From Sphingobacterium shayense (lineage in GTDB: Bacteria; Bacteroidota; Bacteroidia; Sphingobacteriales; Sphingobacteriaceae): DNA of 38,187 nt. The position numbers and the translations under genes are program-made. Shown piece by piece: positions 26,143 through 33,490 of the stretch. The stretch lies in the NCBI RefSeq assembly GCF_013179575.1, contig NZ_JABMCQ010000021.1, forward strand, positions 1-38,187. The letters run 5' to 3'. The stretch's first letter is position 1; each line of letters starts with the position of its first letter. A model generated the notes under the pieces. That model saw only the letters and a program-made list of their open reading frames with translations, was not told the DNA's origin and searched no databases.

Positions 26143-27326
26143 TTATTTTGCAATAGATGCTGATATTTTTTTCCTTCCGTCAACTAAAATTACGTTTTCT
26201 TTGTTATCGAGCTGTAAGTCTTTAAGTATTCTCGTACAGCGTATATATACTTTATCGTTGAAGTATAGAATAGCAATTACTGCATCGTTTGTATTATTTG
26301 CTTTTTTATAAACTTCAACTTGATGCTCTAGATTTTGTCTAAGCGAAGAGCTTTTGGCCAGTTTAAATTCGATAATTGTCTTGTCCGTTGCATTTCTTGA
26401 TACGACAAAGTCCACAGGGCCTCGTCCGTTGTTTACCTCCGAATTTATATCCCAACTTGAACCTTCGCAAATGAACTTAAAAAGTTGTTGAAAAACAGCT
26501 TCATTTTGGTTCTCTTGCAGCTTGAATAGATTACTGCCGTTTTTGTTTTCAATAACGTGTTTTAGTGATGCAACTCTTTGTAGAGCCTCATCATAGGAAT
26601 TTGTAGCTTTGCTTTAAGTCGTGTTCAATTCCTTCAACTCAATAAGAAGTTTCGAAAACACAAGGAAATCTGGATCATATGTATCATAGTCTTCCTTTTT
26701 ACGGGGGAAATCCAACATGGCACCAAACGGCAAAGAAAAACGATTGTTTTTCTTTGAATTTTCCCGATACAGTTTTAAGGTCTCTTCAATATTTGAACAT
26801 TTAATTGTATTGACCTTAAATGACTCGAACTCATTTTCCTCTGTATCTCTAAAAAAATCAAATAACTCTTTAAATCCTTCGTCTAGATCTGAAAAAACCA
26901 GCTGAAGAGTCAGAAAAGTCGAATTCGCTTCTTTTCTAAAGTCCAAATACCTTTGTTCGTATAACTTTATCATCAAAACATCATCGACAGGAAAGCTCTT
27001 CTTTAATATAAATGTCGCTGAGGAAATGTTGTTACGTATACTTATAAAACTTCGATCGCCCGACCAAATTTCTAATTCTTTAAGTTTTGTTATAACGGGA
27101 TTATAAATGAACGACAATATCAGATCAGACATCGGTGCTATTCTAGATTGAAGAATATCATGTTGTTGTTTATCCCTATAATTGTTATCGGGTTTTATCT
27201 ATTCCTTTTCTCAACTAAATTTTCCATTTCTTGGCAGAGAGGGAGATACTTCTCAATATACTCATTTTCGTTCTGATCTAAAAAATCTACCAAATCAAAT
27301 AATACTTGTACTTCTTTTGGTATCAT
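26143..27326 (-). pseudogene. Interrupted gene with C-terminal PD-(D/E)XK nuclease domain
   Basis: Three consecutive minus-strand pieces appear to be one gene. Piece one (27326-27195) starts MIPKEVQVLFDLVDFLDQ and ends at a stop; its frame is shifted relative to the next piece, and reading on in the shifted frame gives NNYRDKQQHDILQSRIAP directly before the ATG at 27132. Piece two (27132-26614) is 172 residues and ends ELNTT with TAA. The frame stays open directly after this stop for 157 codons to 26143, with protein-like SYDEALQRVASLKHVIENK and a PD-(D/E)XK core GRGPVDFVV...IIEFKLAKSS (D and E-x-K). No start codon lies near the start of piece three. I infer one frameshift and one nonsense mutation in a gene of about 390 codons. 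The other reading is two adjacent genes. Confidence 0.6.
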
Positions 27327-27385
27327 ACACTTCGAACTGTGTGTTGCTCTTAAAAATGTGGTGGAAAGTTAGCTATGATAGTATA

Positions 27386-28018
27386 TTATTTTTTCTTTTT
27401 CCGATTTTTCTTTCGAGTCACTTCGAGAACATCGACAGGAGTCCATTTATTAGTCGCCGCTGAATATTTTAAATATACCGGATGTACATATTCAGAATTG
27501 ACTTTCTGACTTTTTATATGATCTAGAACTTTGTCGAGTGATTCATTTATAATTTTATCATCAAGGTCACCCTTTAGCTCAAAATTAAATTGAGTATTTT
27601 TGTCAACAATCATTTTAATCCCGAAGGTGATTTCCTTTTCAATCTTATCACGCGAAGTGACTTTGAAAATTTTCTTTCCAGATATTTTATTTCTTATAAA
27701 AATAGCTACCTGTTTGATAGCTTCCCATGTGACATCAGTACCGATTCCTTTAAGAAGCTCAAAGATTAGTGAATGATGGAGGCTCAAAGAGATTATAAAA
27801 TTGAATTCATCAAGACTGTTATTAATAGTCTTACTTAAATTTAATGTATTTAACTCCAAGTTAACTACGGATATATTTCTTGAAATATGTTCTAGATCAT
27901 TTTCTGTAAAAATACCCCGGTGTACTAAATTAACCGCATTATTCCTAGATTTGGGCGATCGATTTCCTTGGTTGACTAGTTCTCCTTGGTCTTTAAAGAC
28001 ATTCTCTTCATTACTCAT
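27386..28018 (-). CDS. Hypothetical protein with Lys-rich tail
   Basis: A 210-residue protein, no recognised family. It begins MSNEENVFKDQGELVNQG, is predominantly helical in the first 130 residues (ISLSLHHSLIFELLKGIG, DVTWEAIKQVAIFI), then has alternating strands, and ends in a basic tail TRKKNRKKKK. No signal peptide or TM segment is convincing. It is AT-rich like the neighbouring broken gene and lies 59 bp upstream of it on the same strand, so the two may once have been an operon. Possibly degraded cargo. Confidence 0.5.
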   Translation of the reverse strand: MSNEENVFKDQGELVNQGNRSPKSRNNAVNLVHRGIFTENDLEHISRNISVVNLELNTLNLSKTINNSLDEFNFIISLSLHHSLIFELLKGIGTDVTWEAIKQVAIFIRNKISGKKIFKVTSRDKIEKEITFGIKMIVDKNTQFNFELKGDLDDKIINESLDKVLDHIKSQKVNSEYVHPVYLKYSAATNKWTPVDVLEVTRKKNRKKKK

Positions 28019-28308
28019 AATTATTATCTGACAATTAATAACTCGTTTTATATAAATCTACTAAAAACCTTTGTGCAAAGCAAGTCTTCAAACCTAGATA
28101 CCCTTTCTAATGTAAAATATAGCCTCAAATCCAAAATATCTTCGATCTATGAAGCCTATTTATATGGGCCGGAGTGCCATAAAATTTTTATTTTAAAGAC
28201 GAAAAACATCGAATACGCCACTCTTTTATTAAGAAAAATTCAATCTTCCAAAAGCCTTAGATCACACTCCTACGTATGCTTTAAACCCTTTTTTCCAAAA
28301 AACCAAAG

Positions 28309-28333
28309 GGGGTGTAAACAATCCGTACACCCC
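28309..28333. repeat. Hairpin in the region upstream of the primase
   Basis: GGGGTGTA (28309-28316) and TACACCCC (28326-28333) form a perfect 8-bp stem with a 9-nt loop, GC-rich in an AT-rich setting. It may be a terminator for leftward transcripts or part of an origin. Confidence 0.5.
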
Positions 28334-28393
28334 TTACACTGTTTTCACATTCCTTAATCCATTTGTTTTGTATCAATCTATTAAGCAGCCCAT

Positions 28394-28422
28394 TGTGGAA
28401 AATCACAAAGCCATTATCCACA
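28394..28422. promoter_or_regulatory. Paired DnaA-box-like sites
   Basis: TTATCCACA on the plus strand (28414-28422) equals the strict DnaA-box consensus. TTTTCCACA on the minus strand (28394-28402) is a one-base variant that also fits the relaxed consensus TTWTNCACA. The two face each other with 11 bp between. They lie about 340 bp before the primase gene of the conjugative element, in a 740-bp stretch without genes, so an origin function for the element is possible. Two sites alone are weak evidence. Confidence 0.4.
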
Positions 28423-28607
28423 TCAAAAACGCTGTAAATAGAAATTAACTAAGGAGCTCGCCGCGAGGTAAAGAGAGCCCGACCGATCTTTGAAATATAG
28501 GGACAAAACATTATCCAGTCATAAACTGGAAATTTTGCGAAAGTGAGGTAACTCTTTTTTGAGAGTCGCACCAAGATACTGAAAGCGCATTGGCAGGCGT
28601 AAGCCCG

Positions 28608-28619
28608 GTCTGTACAGAC
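28608..28619. repeat. 12-bp palindrome
   Basis: GTCTGTACAGAC is a perfect palindrome in the non-coding stretch upstream of the primase gene. It could be a regulator or relaxase/integrase binding site. Confidence 0.4.
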
Positions 28620-28647
28620 TGACGTGAGTAGTCCCGAACCAAAACAT

Positions 28648-28696
28648 AACCGGTAAGAGCGAATCAATTTGGGCTCGATACCCATTACCGGTTCTA
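28648..28696 (+). other. tRNA-3'-end-like structure (possible attachment-site relic)
   Basis: AACCGGTAA (28648-28656) pairs perfectly with TTACCGGTT (28685-28693). Directly inside the 3' arm lies a T-arm-like hairpin, TGGG-CTCGATA-CCCA (28670-28684), with the 7-nt loop typical of tRNA. The 3' arm is followed by CTA where tRNA has CCA. The D and anticodon arms are absent, so it is not a tRNA gene. It looks like the 3' end of a tRNA (a Thr-type acceptor would read TACCGGC-T-CCA) with a complementary 5' arm, as might be left at an integration site. Confidence 0.4.
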
Positions 28697-28758
28697 CACT
28701 GAATCGTGATATAACTCCAAACAAACGAGCTCCCCTATCCACTAAAAACAAAAAAGCT

Positions 28759-29727
28759 ATGCAAACACAACTAGATTTAAACGAATTAGAGAATATATCA
28801 ATCGCTGACTTCCTTGCTAGGCTTGGTCACTACCCCCAGCACAAATCAGGAAAAGAGTATTTCTACCACAGTATGATTCGCGATACCCCAGGCAACACCC
28901 CGTCATTTGCCCTTTGGGATGCTGGCGGTAAATGGATTGACTTTGGAGGACCTGGCGCGGCCGGGATATCAGGGGGTGGGATTATTCAGCTGGCTGGTGC
29001 CTATTGGCCGGGACAGGATTTTAAAGAACTGCTAGCGAATATTTCCAAAACGATGAACATCAATCTCCCCACTTTAAACGCTGACCAGCTGAAAGAGATC
29101 AAGACGATCCCTAAACGGCACGAAGGTTATGCCTTTGAGCTCCAGGAAATCAAACCCGTTGGCTCCCACCCTGCATTAACCGGGTATTTAAAATCCCGCG
29201 GGATTTATCAAATAGCCGCGGGTGAGCTGCAAGAAATATACTACTGGAACAGGAACACACCGGATCAAAAGAAACCCTACTACGCGCTCGGATGGAAGAA
29301 TGAACATGAGGGCTGGGAGTTTGCAACAGCCAAAGGATTTAAAAGCAGTATTGGGCAAAAAGGAATTTCGATAGTAAGCGGAGATACGAGCCGCGCAGTT
29401 CTGTTTGAGGGATACATGGATTACTTAAGCTGGCTCACCTTGACCGAGCCCAAAACCAGGCCTACAGCGATCGTGCTGAATTCAGTAGTCCTTCTCCAGC
29501 GGGCAATCGATCGCGTAAAGAATGTGCCCAATATCGACGTGTACTTTGATAACGATACCGCGGGAAAGGCCGCCACAAACATGTTGCAAGAAGCACTGCC
29601 CCAGACAAAAGACAGATCGCATTTATACAGAGATTTTAAGGATTACAACGATTATCTGAAAGATACCTTAAACATTGAATATGATAATGAAAAAAGTCAG
29701 ATGCAGACACCCGAAATAGGCCGTTAA
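28759..29727 (+). CDS. Toprim-domain primase of the conjugative element
   Basis: A 322-residue protein from the ATG at 28759. The longer frame from 28669 runs through the tRNA-like structure and has no coding character. Residues about 15-100 resemble the CHC2-type primase N-domain (NTPSFALWDAGGKWIDFGG, GGGIIQLAG), but the zinc-binding Cys/His set is missing. The toprim domain at about 205-310 has E217 in VLFEGYMD and D264-x-D266 in VYFDNDTAG, the metal-binding residues. It probably primes synthesis of the complementary strand after transfer or replicates the excised element. The relaxosome genes follow in the same direction. Confidence 0.88.
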   Translation: MQTQLDLNELENISIADFLARLGHYPQHKSGKEYFYHSMIRDTPGNTPSFALWDAGGKWIDFGGPGAAGISGGGIIQLAGAYWPGQDFKELLANISKTMNINLPTLNADQLKEIKTIPKRHEGYAFELQEIKPVGSHPALTGYLKSRGIYQIAAGELQEIYYWNRNTPDQKKPYYALGWKNEHEGWEFATAKGFKSSIGQKGISIVSGDTSRAVLFEGYMDYLSWLTLTEPKTRPTAIVLNSVVLLQRAIDRVKNVPNIDVYFDNDTAGKAATNMLQEALPQTKDRSHLYRDFKDYNDYLKDTLNIEYDNEKSQMQTPEIGR

Positions 29728-29773
29728 CTAAACCCGATATAAATAATTCGCTCCCGCAACTAACTATTAAACG

Positions 29774-30169
29774 ATGAATAAAGAAGTAAAAACACCAATC
29801 AGACAAAACTCGAACCATCGTAACTTTCGAACAACCGTAAATCTTACAAAACAGGAATACGAGGAATTACTTCGCCTGCAAGCACTTTGGGAATGTTCAT
29901 TCCCGCAGGTTTACCGGCGAATATTATTTAACACCAAGCCTGTTGTGCTAAACACCAGAATAACTATGGAGTCTCTGGATAGACTTGGATTAGCGCTTAA
30001 GGATAGTAATGACACCCTAAACAGACTTCTAGAAGATATAAGTACATCCAATAACTCGGCTGACACGATCCTTCAAGAGCGTGGAAAAATAACCGGTGCC
30101 GTTGACGATTGCAGATCGAGAATCGAAGAATGCACCACAGCAATGCTGGGACTAATTAAAAAAATATGA
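29774..30169 (+). CDS. MobC-like relaxosome accessory protein
   Basis: A 131-residue protein with a basic N-terminus, then NFRTTVNLTKQEYEELLRLQ, a ribbon-helix-helix-like start as in MobC proteins of Bacteroidetes elements, and a long helical C-terminus. It binds at oriT and helps the relaxase nick DNA. It overlaps the relaxase gene by four bases (ATGA), confirming a mob operon. The oriT is expected upstream, in 29728-29773 or before the primase; I cannot place the nick site. Confidence 0.85.
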   Translation: MNKEVKTPIRQNSNHRNFRTTVNLTKQEYEELLRLQALWECSFPQVYRRILFNTKPVVLNTRITMESLDRLGLALKDSNDTLNRLLEDISTSNNSADTILQERGKITGAVDDCRSRIEECTTAMLGLIKKI

Positions 30170-31257
30170 CGGCTATCTCACTCAGTATTTTTAAGCACAA
30201 TGCCACCTTTAAAGGCGTAAATTACAACATGCGTAAGGTCTCTTCTGGTGATGCGGAACTTCTTAGCAAAGCCAACTTCGATGCACTTGCCTGCCGAGAA
30301 AACCCGAGCGCAGATGATTTCAAAAATTACCTGCAGGCAATTACCAGATCAAACAAAGACCTTCTTTGCCGGCAGTTTCACGCTGCCATCGGAACAAGAG
30401 AAAAGTCAATATCTACAAAATCGCTCGCTAAGGTCGCCGAGCGTTGGCTTTGGGAAATGGGCTACAAGGGGCAACCCTATCTCATCTTCGGCCATTACGA
30501 TACCCCAAATCCGCACGTCCATATCGTCTCTAGCCGGATTACCTCATCCGGAAAGCTAATCCCCAGCCAGCTGGATGTTCGCCGTGGACGGGAGGCGATG
30601 AACAAGATTTTAGGAATCGACCTAGATGCTAACACAAAAAAAGCTTTCGAAGAAGCGATGAGCTATAGGTTTATTAGCATCGAACAGTTCAAAACACTTT
30701 TGAACACGATGGGATATAATCTCACCAATAAAAGCGGCGAGCTGCGCATTTATTTTGGGAACGTTCTTCGCCTGGCAGTCCCCCTAGAGCAGGTGCTAGA
30801 ACGAGCATCGCGCTACCACACAGATGACGCGCGCCTAACCGAAATTCGGACATTATTTGAAAGCAGCAAAAACAGCGTCAACCCTGCCCTATATGAGCTA
30901 AATCGCTACATGCATGGCCGCTGGGCTACTAGATTCACAGGCTGGGATTCTAAGATGATACAACTGCTCGAGCAGCAGCTGGATATTAAGATCATCTTTG
31001 AAAACAGCTACAGTGAGCTTCCGCACGACTATATGATTATCGACAGAAAGCATAAACATATCTATAATGGCGAGCAGCTCATGCCCCTAGCAGAATTCAC
31101 CAAAGAGCAGCTTTATAGAAGCAAAAGCAGCGAGTTTGAGCCAACTGATCCCGCTAGAAATCTGGAACCGATATCCCCTACCCGGGAAACTGACTGTCCT
31201 ATGAACCATACAACCCCATCTGGGAAACCGGCTGGGCAGCAGGATCCTCAGCGTTAA
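30166..31257 (+). CDS. Relaxase/mobilisation nuclease (MobB/MobA type)
   Basis: A 363-residue relaxase. The N-terminal nuclease domain (1-170) has the three-His metal site H110-x6-H117-x-H119 in FGHYDTPNPHVHIVSSR, and an upstream catalytic tyrosine is likely Y20 in GVNYNMRK. The sequence LLCRQFHAAIGTREK fits the motif II region. The C-terminal half (residues about 170-340) is a family-typical extension of unknown fold. It nicks oriT and pilots the strand to the recipient. It is downstream of MobC with ATGA overlap and 13 bp before the ParA gene. Confidence 0.92.
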   Translation: MTAISLSIFKHNATFKGVNYNMRKVSSGDAELLSKANFDALACRENPSADDFKNYLQAITRSNKDLLCRQFHAAIGTREKSISTKSLAKVAERWLWEMGYKGQPYLIFGHYDTPNPHVHIVSSRITSSGKLIPSQLDVRRGREAMNKILGIDLDANTKKAFEEAMSYRFISIEQFKTLLNTMGYNLTNKSGELRIYFGNVLRLAVPLEQVLERASRYHTDDARLTEIRTLFESSKNSVNPALYELNRYMHGRWATRFTGWDSKMIQLLEQQLDIKIIFENSYSELPHDYMIIDRKHKHIYNGEQLMPLAEFTKEQLYRSKSSEFEPTDPARNLEPISPTRETDCPMNHTTPSGKPAGQQDPQR

Positions 31258-31270
31258 AACCCAGCCCGTT

Positions 31271-31888
31271 ATGCTTATCATTTTTACCAGTCCAAAAGGA
31301 GGAACAGGCAAAAGTACCCTCACCCTTTTATATGCAAACTACCTTTTTCAAGTGTTTAAAAAGAAGGTCTGTATTCTGGACATCGATAAAAACCACGCAC
31401 TTTCTAGAAAAGCGAAGCGTCATCCCGATTTTGGACGTGACGAGCGTAGCTTCCCAGTACTGGCTTCCAGAATGGAGGATATCGTTGAAGCAAGAAAGGA
31501 GCTCAAAAAACAAATCTTCGATGTGGTTCTTGTGGACCTTGACTACGCGCTAACGGAGCAGTACCTTCGCGCCCTGCAGTTAGCAGATCTCCTGGTCTGT
31601 CCCTACCGAACTGATGAACTAACCTTGGAGGCGACACTTGCTTTTGCTATGCTACTAAGTCTGAAAAAGATAAATGCGGTTACCCTCTTTGTTCCTAACA
31701 GAATAAAAATTCAGGCAGAAACAGGGCTGATCCGGGACATCGAATCTATTCTTAGCGGGCACGGAGAGATAGCGCCTTCCATCCTTGATACTGCGCTGTT
31801 TGAACAGCTGGAGTTTTTTTGTAATTCCAAATCCATTAAAAAGTACGCCAGCGCTGCACTAAGCTTTATCAAGCAGCACAGCGTGTAG
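31271..31888 (+). CDS. ParA/MinD-like ATPase (TraA position of Bacteroidetes CTns)
   Basis: A 205-residue P-loop ATPase with the deviant Walker A K9-GGTGKS-T16 (both signature lysines present), VCILDIDKN as the A' motif and FDVVLVDLDYAL as Walker B. In CTnDOT-type elements a ParA-like protein heads the tra operon. It may place the element or the transfer machinery in the cell, or stabilise the excised circle. No ParB is visible. Confidence 0.88.
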   Translation: MLIIFTSPKGGTGKSTLTLLYANYLFQVFKKKVCILDIDKNHALSRKAKRHPDFGRDERSFPVLASRMEDIVEARKELKKQIFDVVLVDLDYALTEQYLRALQLADLLVCPYRTDELTLEATLAFAMLLSLKKINAVTLFVPNRIKIQAETGLIRDIESILSGHGEIAPSILDTALFEQLEFFCNSKSIKKYASAALSFIKQHSV

Positions 31889-32007
31889 CGACTTTTATTG
31901 TTAACCAGAAATATAAACTTGGTTCGTTCTCCACGAGAGCCGCTTTTCCCCACGACCAATTTTATTTTGGAGACTTATTTCACCACACCCTATTAAAACG
32001 ACAACCT

Positions 32008-32529
32008 ATGAGCTGGACAGAATTTCTTCAAATACTCGGTCTCCTGTATGGGGTCTACTACGCCATTTTAATTGCGATAGATCATTTGCGCCAGGGAGCC
32101 TACAAATCAAATACAGAGCAGCCCCTTGTTCTATCCTTTGTCGAGCAGCCTCCGCAGGACGTCTCGGTTATAGCAAGTCCGGTAGAACCAGTTATTTCGA
32201 CTCCGCCGCAGACTCCGCCTTCCGCCGCTAGAAGCTGGGAAGATGATCTTCCGCTTCTAGATCCCCTGGAGGACGAAGATAACGAAGAAGACGAGGACGA
32301 AAATGACCCGGATCAGCAGGAGAGCCATGGAGGAGATACTGCTGAAGACAATCCTGGGGAAGCGGTCCTATCACTCGCCTCAGGGATCACTGATTTCACC
32401 GGTGCCCTGAGCCTAGAAGGTCTGCTTGAGCAAATCGAAGAGCAGAAAGTCGAGATCGTTCAGAAACTTTACGCCAAATACGCTCCCCATGAAAAATTGC
32501 AAGTTCCTACTGCTTCTAGCGCTACTTAA
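32008..32529 (+). CDS. Conjugative-element protein with N-terminal TM and acidic middle
   Basis: A 173-residue protein: one hydrophobic segment at about residues 6-27 (FLQILGLLYGVYYAILIAI), a Pro-rich linker, a very acidic part at about 85-115 (DEDNEEDEDENDPDQQ), and a helical C-terminus (LSLEGLLEQIEEQKVEIVQK). No family recognised. Its position between the ParA-like and TraE genes suggests a small membrane component of the transfer apparatus. Its 3' end overlaps the next gene by 41 bp. Confidence 0.7.
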   Translation: MSWTEFLQILGLLYGVYYAILIAIDHLRQGAYKSNTEQPLVLSFVEQPPQDVSVIASPVEPVISTPPQTPPSAARSWEDDLPLLDPLEDEDNEEDEDENDPDQQESHGGDTAEDNPGEAVLSLASGITDFTGALSLEGLLEQIEEQKVEIVQKLYAKYAPHEKLQVPTASSAT

Positions 32530-32791
32530 TTCGGTATGGTTATCCGCATTCTGCCAGCCCGGTACCACCGAATTTAGCCAGGTCGCAAGAGACATAAGCC
32601 GCTGGTATGATCACCTATCTAGTCTGGTGCTCGTTATTGGAGCCGTCTGCGGGCTTCTTGGCGGACTGCGGGTGTTCAGCAACTGGCAGCTCGGCCGCCA
32701 CCACATCGATGCGCAGGTTGCCGGATGGATCGGCTCCTGCATCTTTCTCTCGCTGCTCTCGGCGTTCATTCGGGCACTATATAACCTTTAG
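32489..32791 (+). CDS. traE: TraE-like protein (DUF4134), copy 1
   Basis: A 100-residue protein from the ATG at 32489 (a signal peptide follows; the longer frame to 32426 precedes it). After signal cleavage near SAFCQ, there are two TM segments: LSSLVLVIGAVCGLLGGLRVF (about 45-65) and IGSCIFLSLLSAFIRALY. This is the DUF4134 pattern of TraE of Bacteroides conjugative transposons, comparable to VirB2-like pilin or inner-membrane parts of the mating channel. A second, more canonical copy follows at once. Confidence 0.85.
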   Translation: MKNCKFLLLLALLNSVWLSAFCQPGTTEFSQVARDISRWYDHLSSLVLVIGAVCGLLGGLRVFSNWQLGRHHIDAQVAGWIGSCIFLSLLSAFIRALYNL

Positions 32792-32831
32792 CCAATCAAC
32801 TTATTTTTTTCACTTTAAATCTATTTTAGCA

Positions 32832-33140
32832 ATGAAAACAATTTTCAAAAAAGCGCTCAGCGCTACCGTATTTTCTTTTAGTTTAAATCATGCTATTTAC
32901 GCGCAGGGCGGTACCACCGGCATTGATGCCGCCTCATCGGCGCTCACCGGATATATTGATCCGATGACCAGCCTTATTCTTGTGATCGGCGCCGTCGTTG
33001 GGCTCATCGGCGGGGTGCGCGTGTTTGTCAAATGGAACTCGGGTGATCAGGACATCAACAAGGAACTCATGGGCTGGGGAGGTTCCTGCCTTTTCCTGGT
33101 CCTGGTGAGCGTAGTGATTAAAGGATTTTTTGCTGTCTAA
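32832..33140 (+). CDS. traE: TraE-like protein (DUF4134), copy 2
   Basis: A 102-residue protein from the ATG at 32832. The frame extends upstream to 32607, but that part overlaps copy 1 in another frame. Signal peptide to about residue 24 (AIYAQ), then IDPMTSLILVIGAVVGLIGG and RVFVKWNSGDQDINKELMGW, then a second TM GGSCLFLVLVSVVIKGFF. It is the textbook DUF4134 form. It overlaps the TraF start by one base (TAATG). Confidence 0.9.
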   Translation: MKTIFKKALSATVFSFSLNHAIYAQGGTTGIDAASSALTGYIDPMTSLILVIGAVVGLIGGVRVFVKWNSGDQDINKELMGWGGSCLFLVLVSVVIKGFFAV

Positions 33141-33490
33141 TGAGCGGGCCGTCTTACCGGGTCTATAAGGGTCTCCAGAGGCCACTTGTCTACAAGGGAT
33201 TTGCCGGAAAGTTTATCTTCTGGGGAATCGGTTCCATCATCGGCGGGATTGCTCTGGGCGGGCTCATCGGCGCGATTACCAATATGTATTTAGGCGCACT
33301 GGTTCTACTGAGCGTCGTAGCGGCCGGCCTTAGCTACACCTTTTTTAAGCAAAAAGGCGGTCTGCACGCTAAAACCCGCCACCACGGAATCTTCGTCCAT
33401 CCGGCAAATCTCTCCCTACACCGGCTTAACAACCAATCCCATGAAAAAACAAAACAAAAACCTGTTCTCGCTCCCCTACGCGGGGATTGA
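33140..33490 (+). CDS. traF: TraF-like protein (DUF4133)
   Basis: A 116-residue protein: RVYKGLQRPLVYKGFAGKF, then two adjacent TM segments (IFWGIGSIIGGIALGGLIG, LGALVLLSVVAAGLSYTFF) and a basic tail. This is the DUF4133/TraF pattern, analogous to VirB3. Its 3' end overlaps the TraG gene by 50 bp, so translation is coupled. Confidence 0.9.
   Translation: MSGPSYRVYKGLQRPLVYKGFAGKFIFWGIGSIIGGIALGGLIGAITNMYLGALVLLSVVAAGLSYTFFKQKGGLHAKTRHHGIFVHPANLSLHRLNNQSHEKTKQKPVLAPLRGD

Noticed and set aside
27986-28357. 123-aa plus-strand ORF
   Set aside because: It overlaps the start of the minus-strand gene at 27386-28018 and reads as random AT-rich sequence with no domain-like pattern.
28449-28751. 100-aa minus-strand ORF over the non-coding segment
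   Set aside because: It runs antisense through the palindrome and tRNA-like fold, has Cys/Arg-rich non-protein-like composition, and no upstream context.
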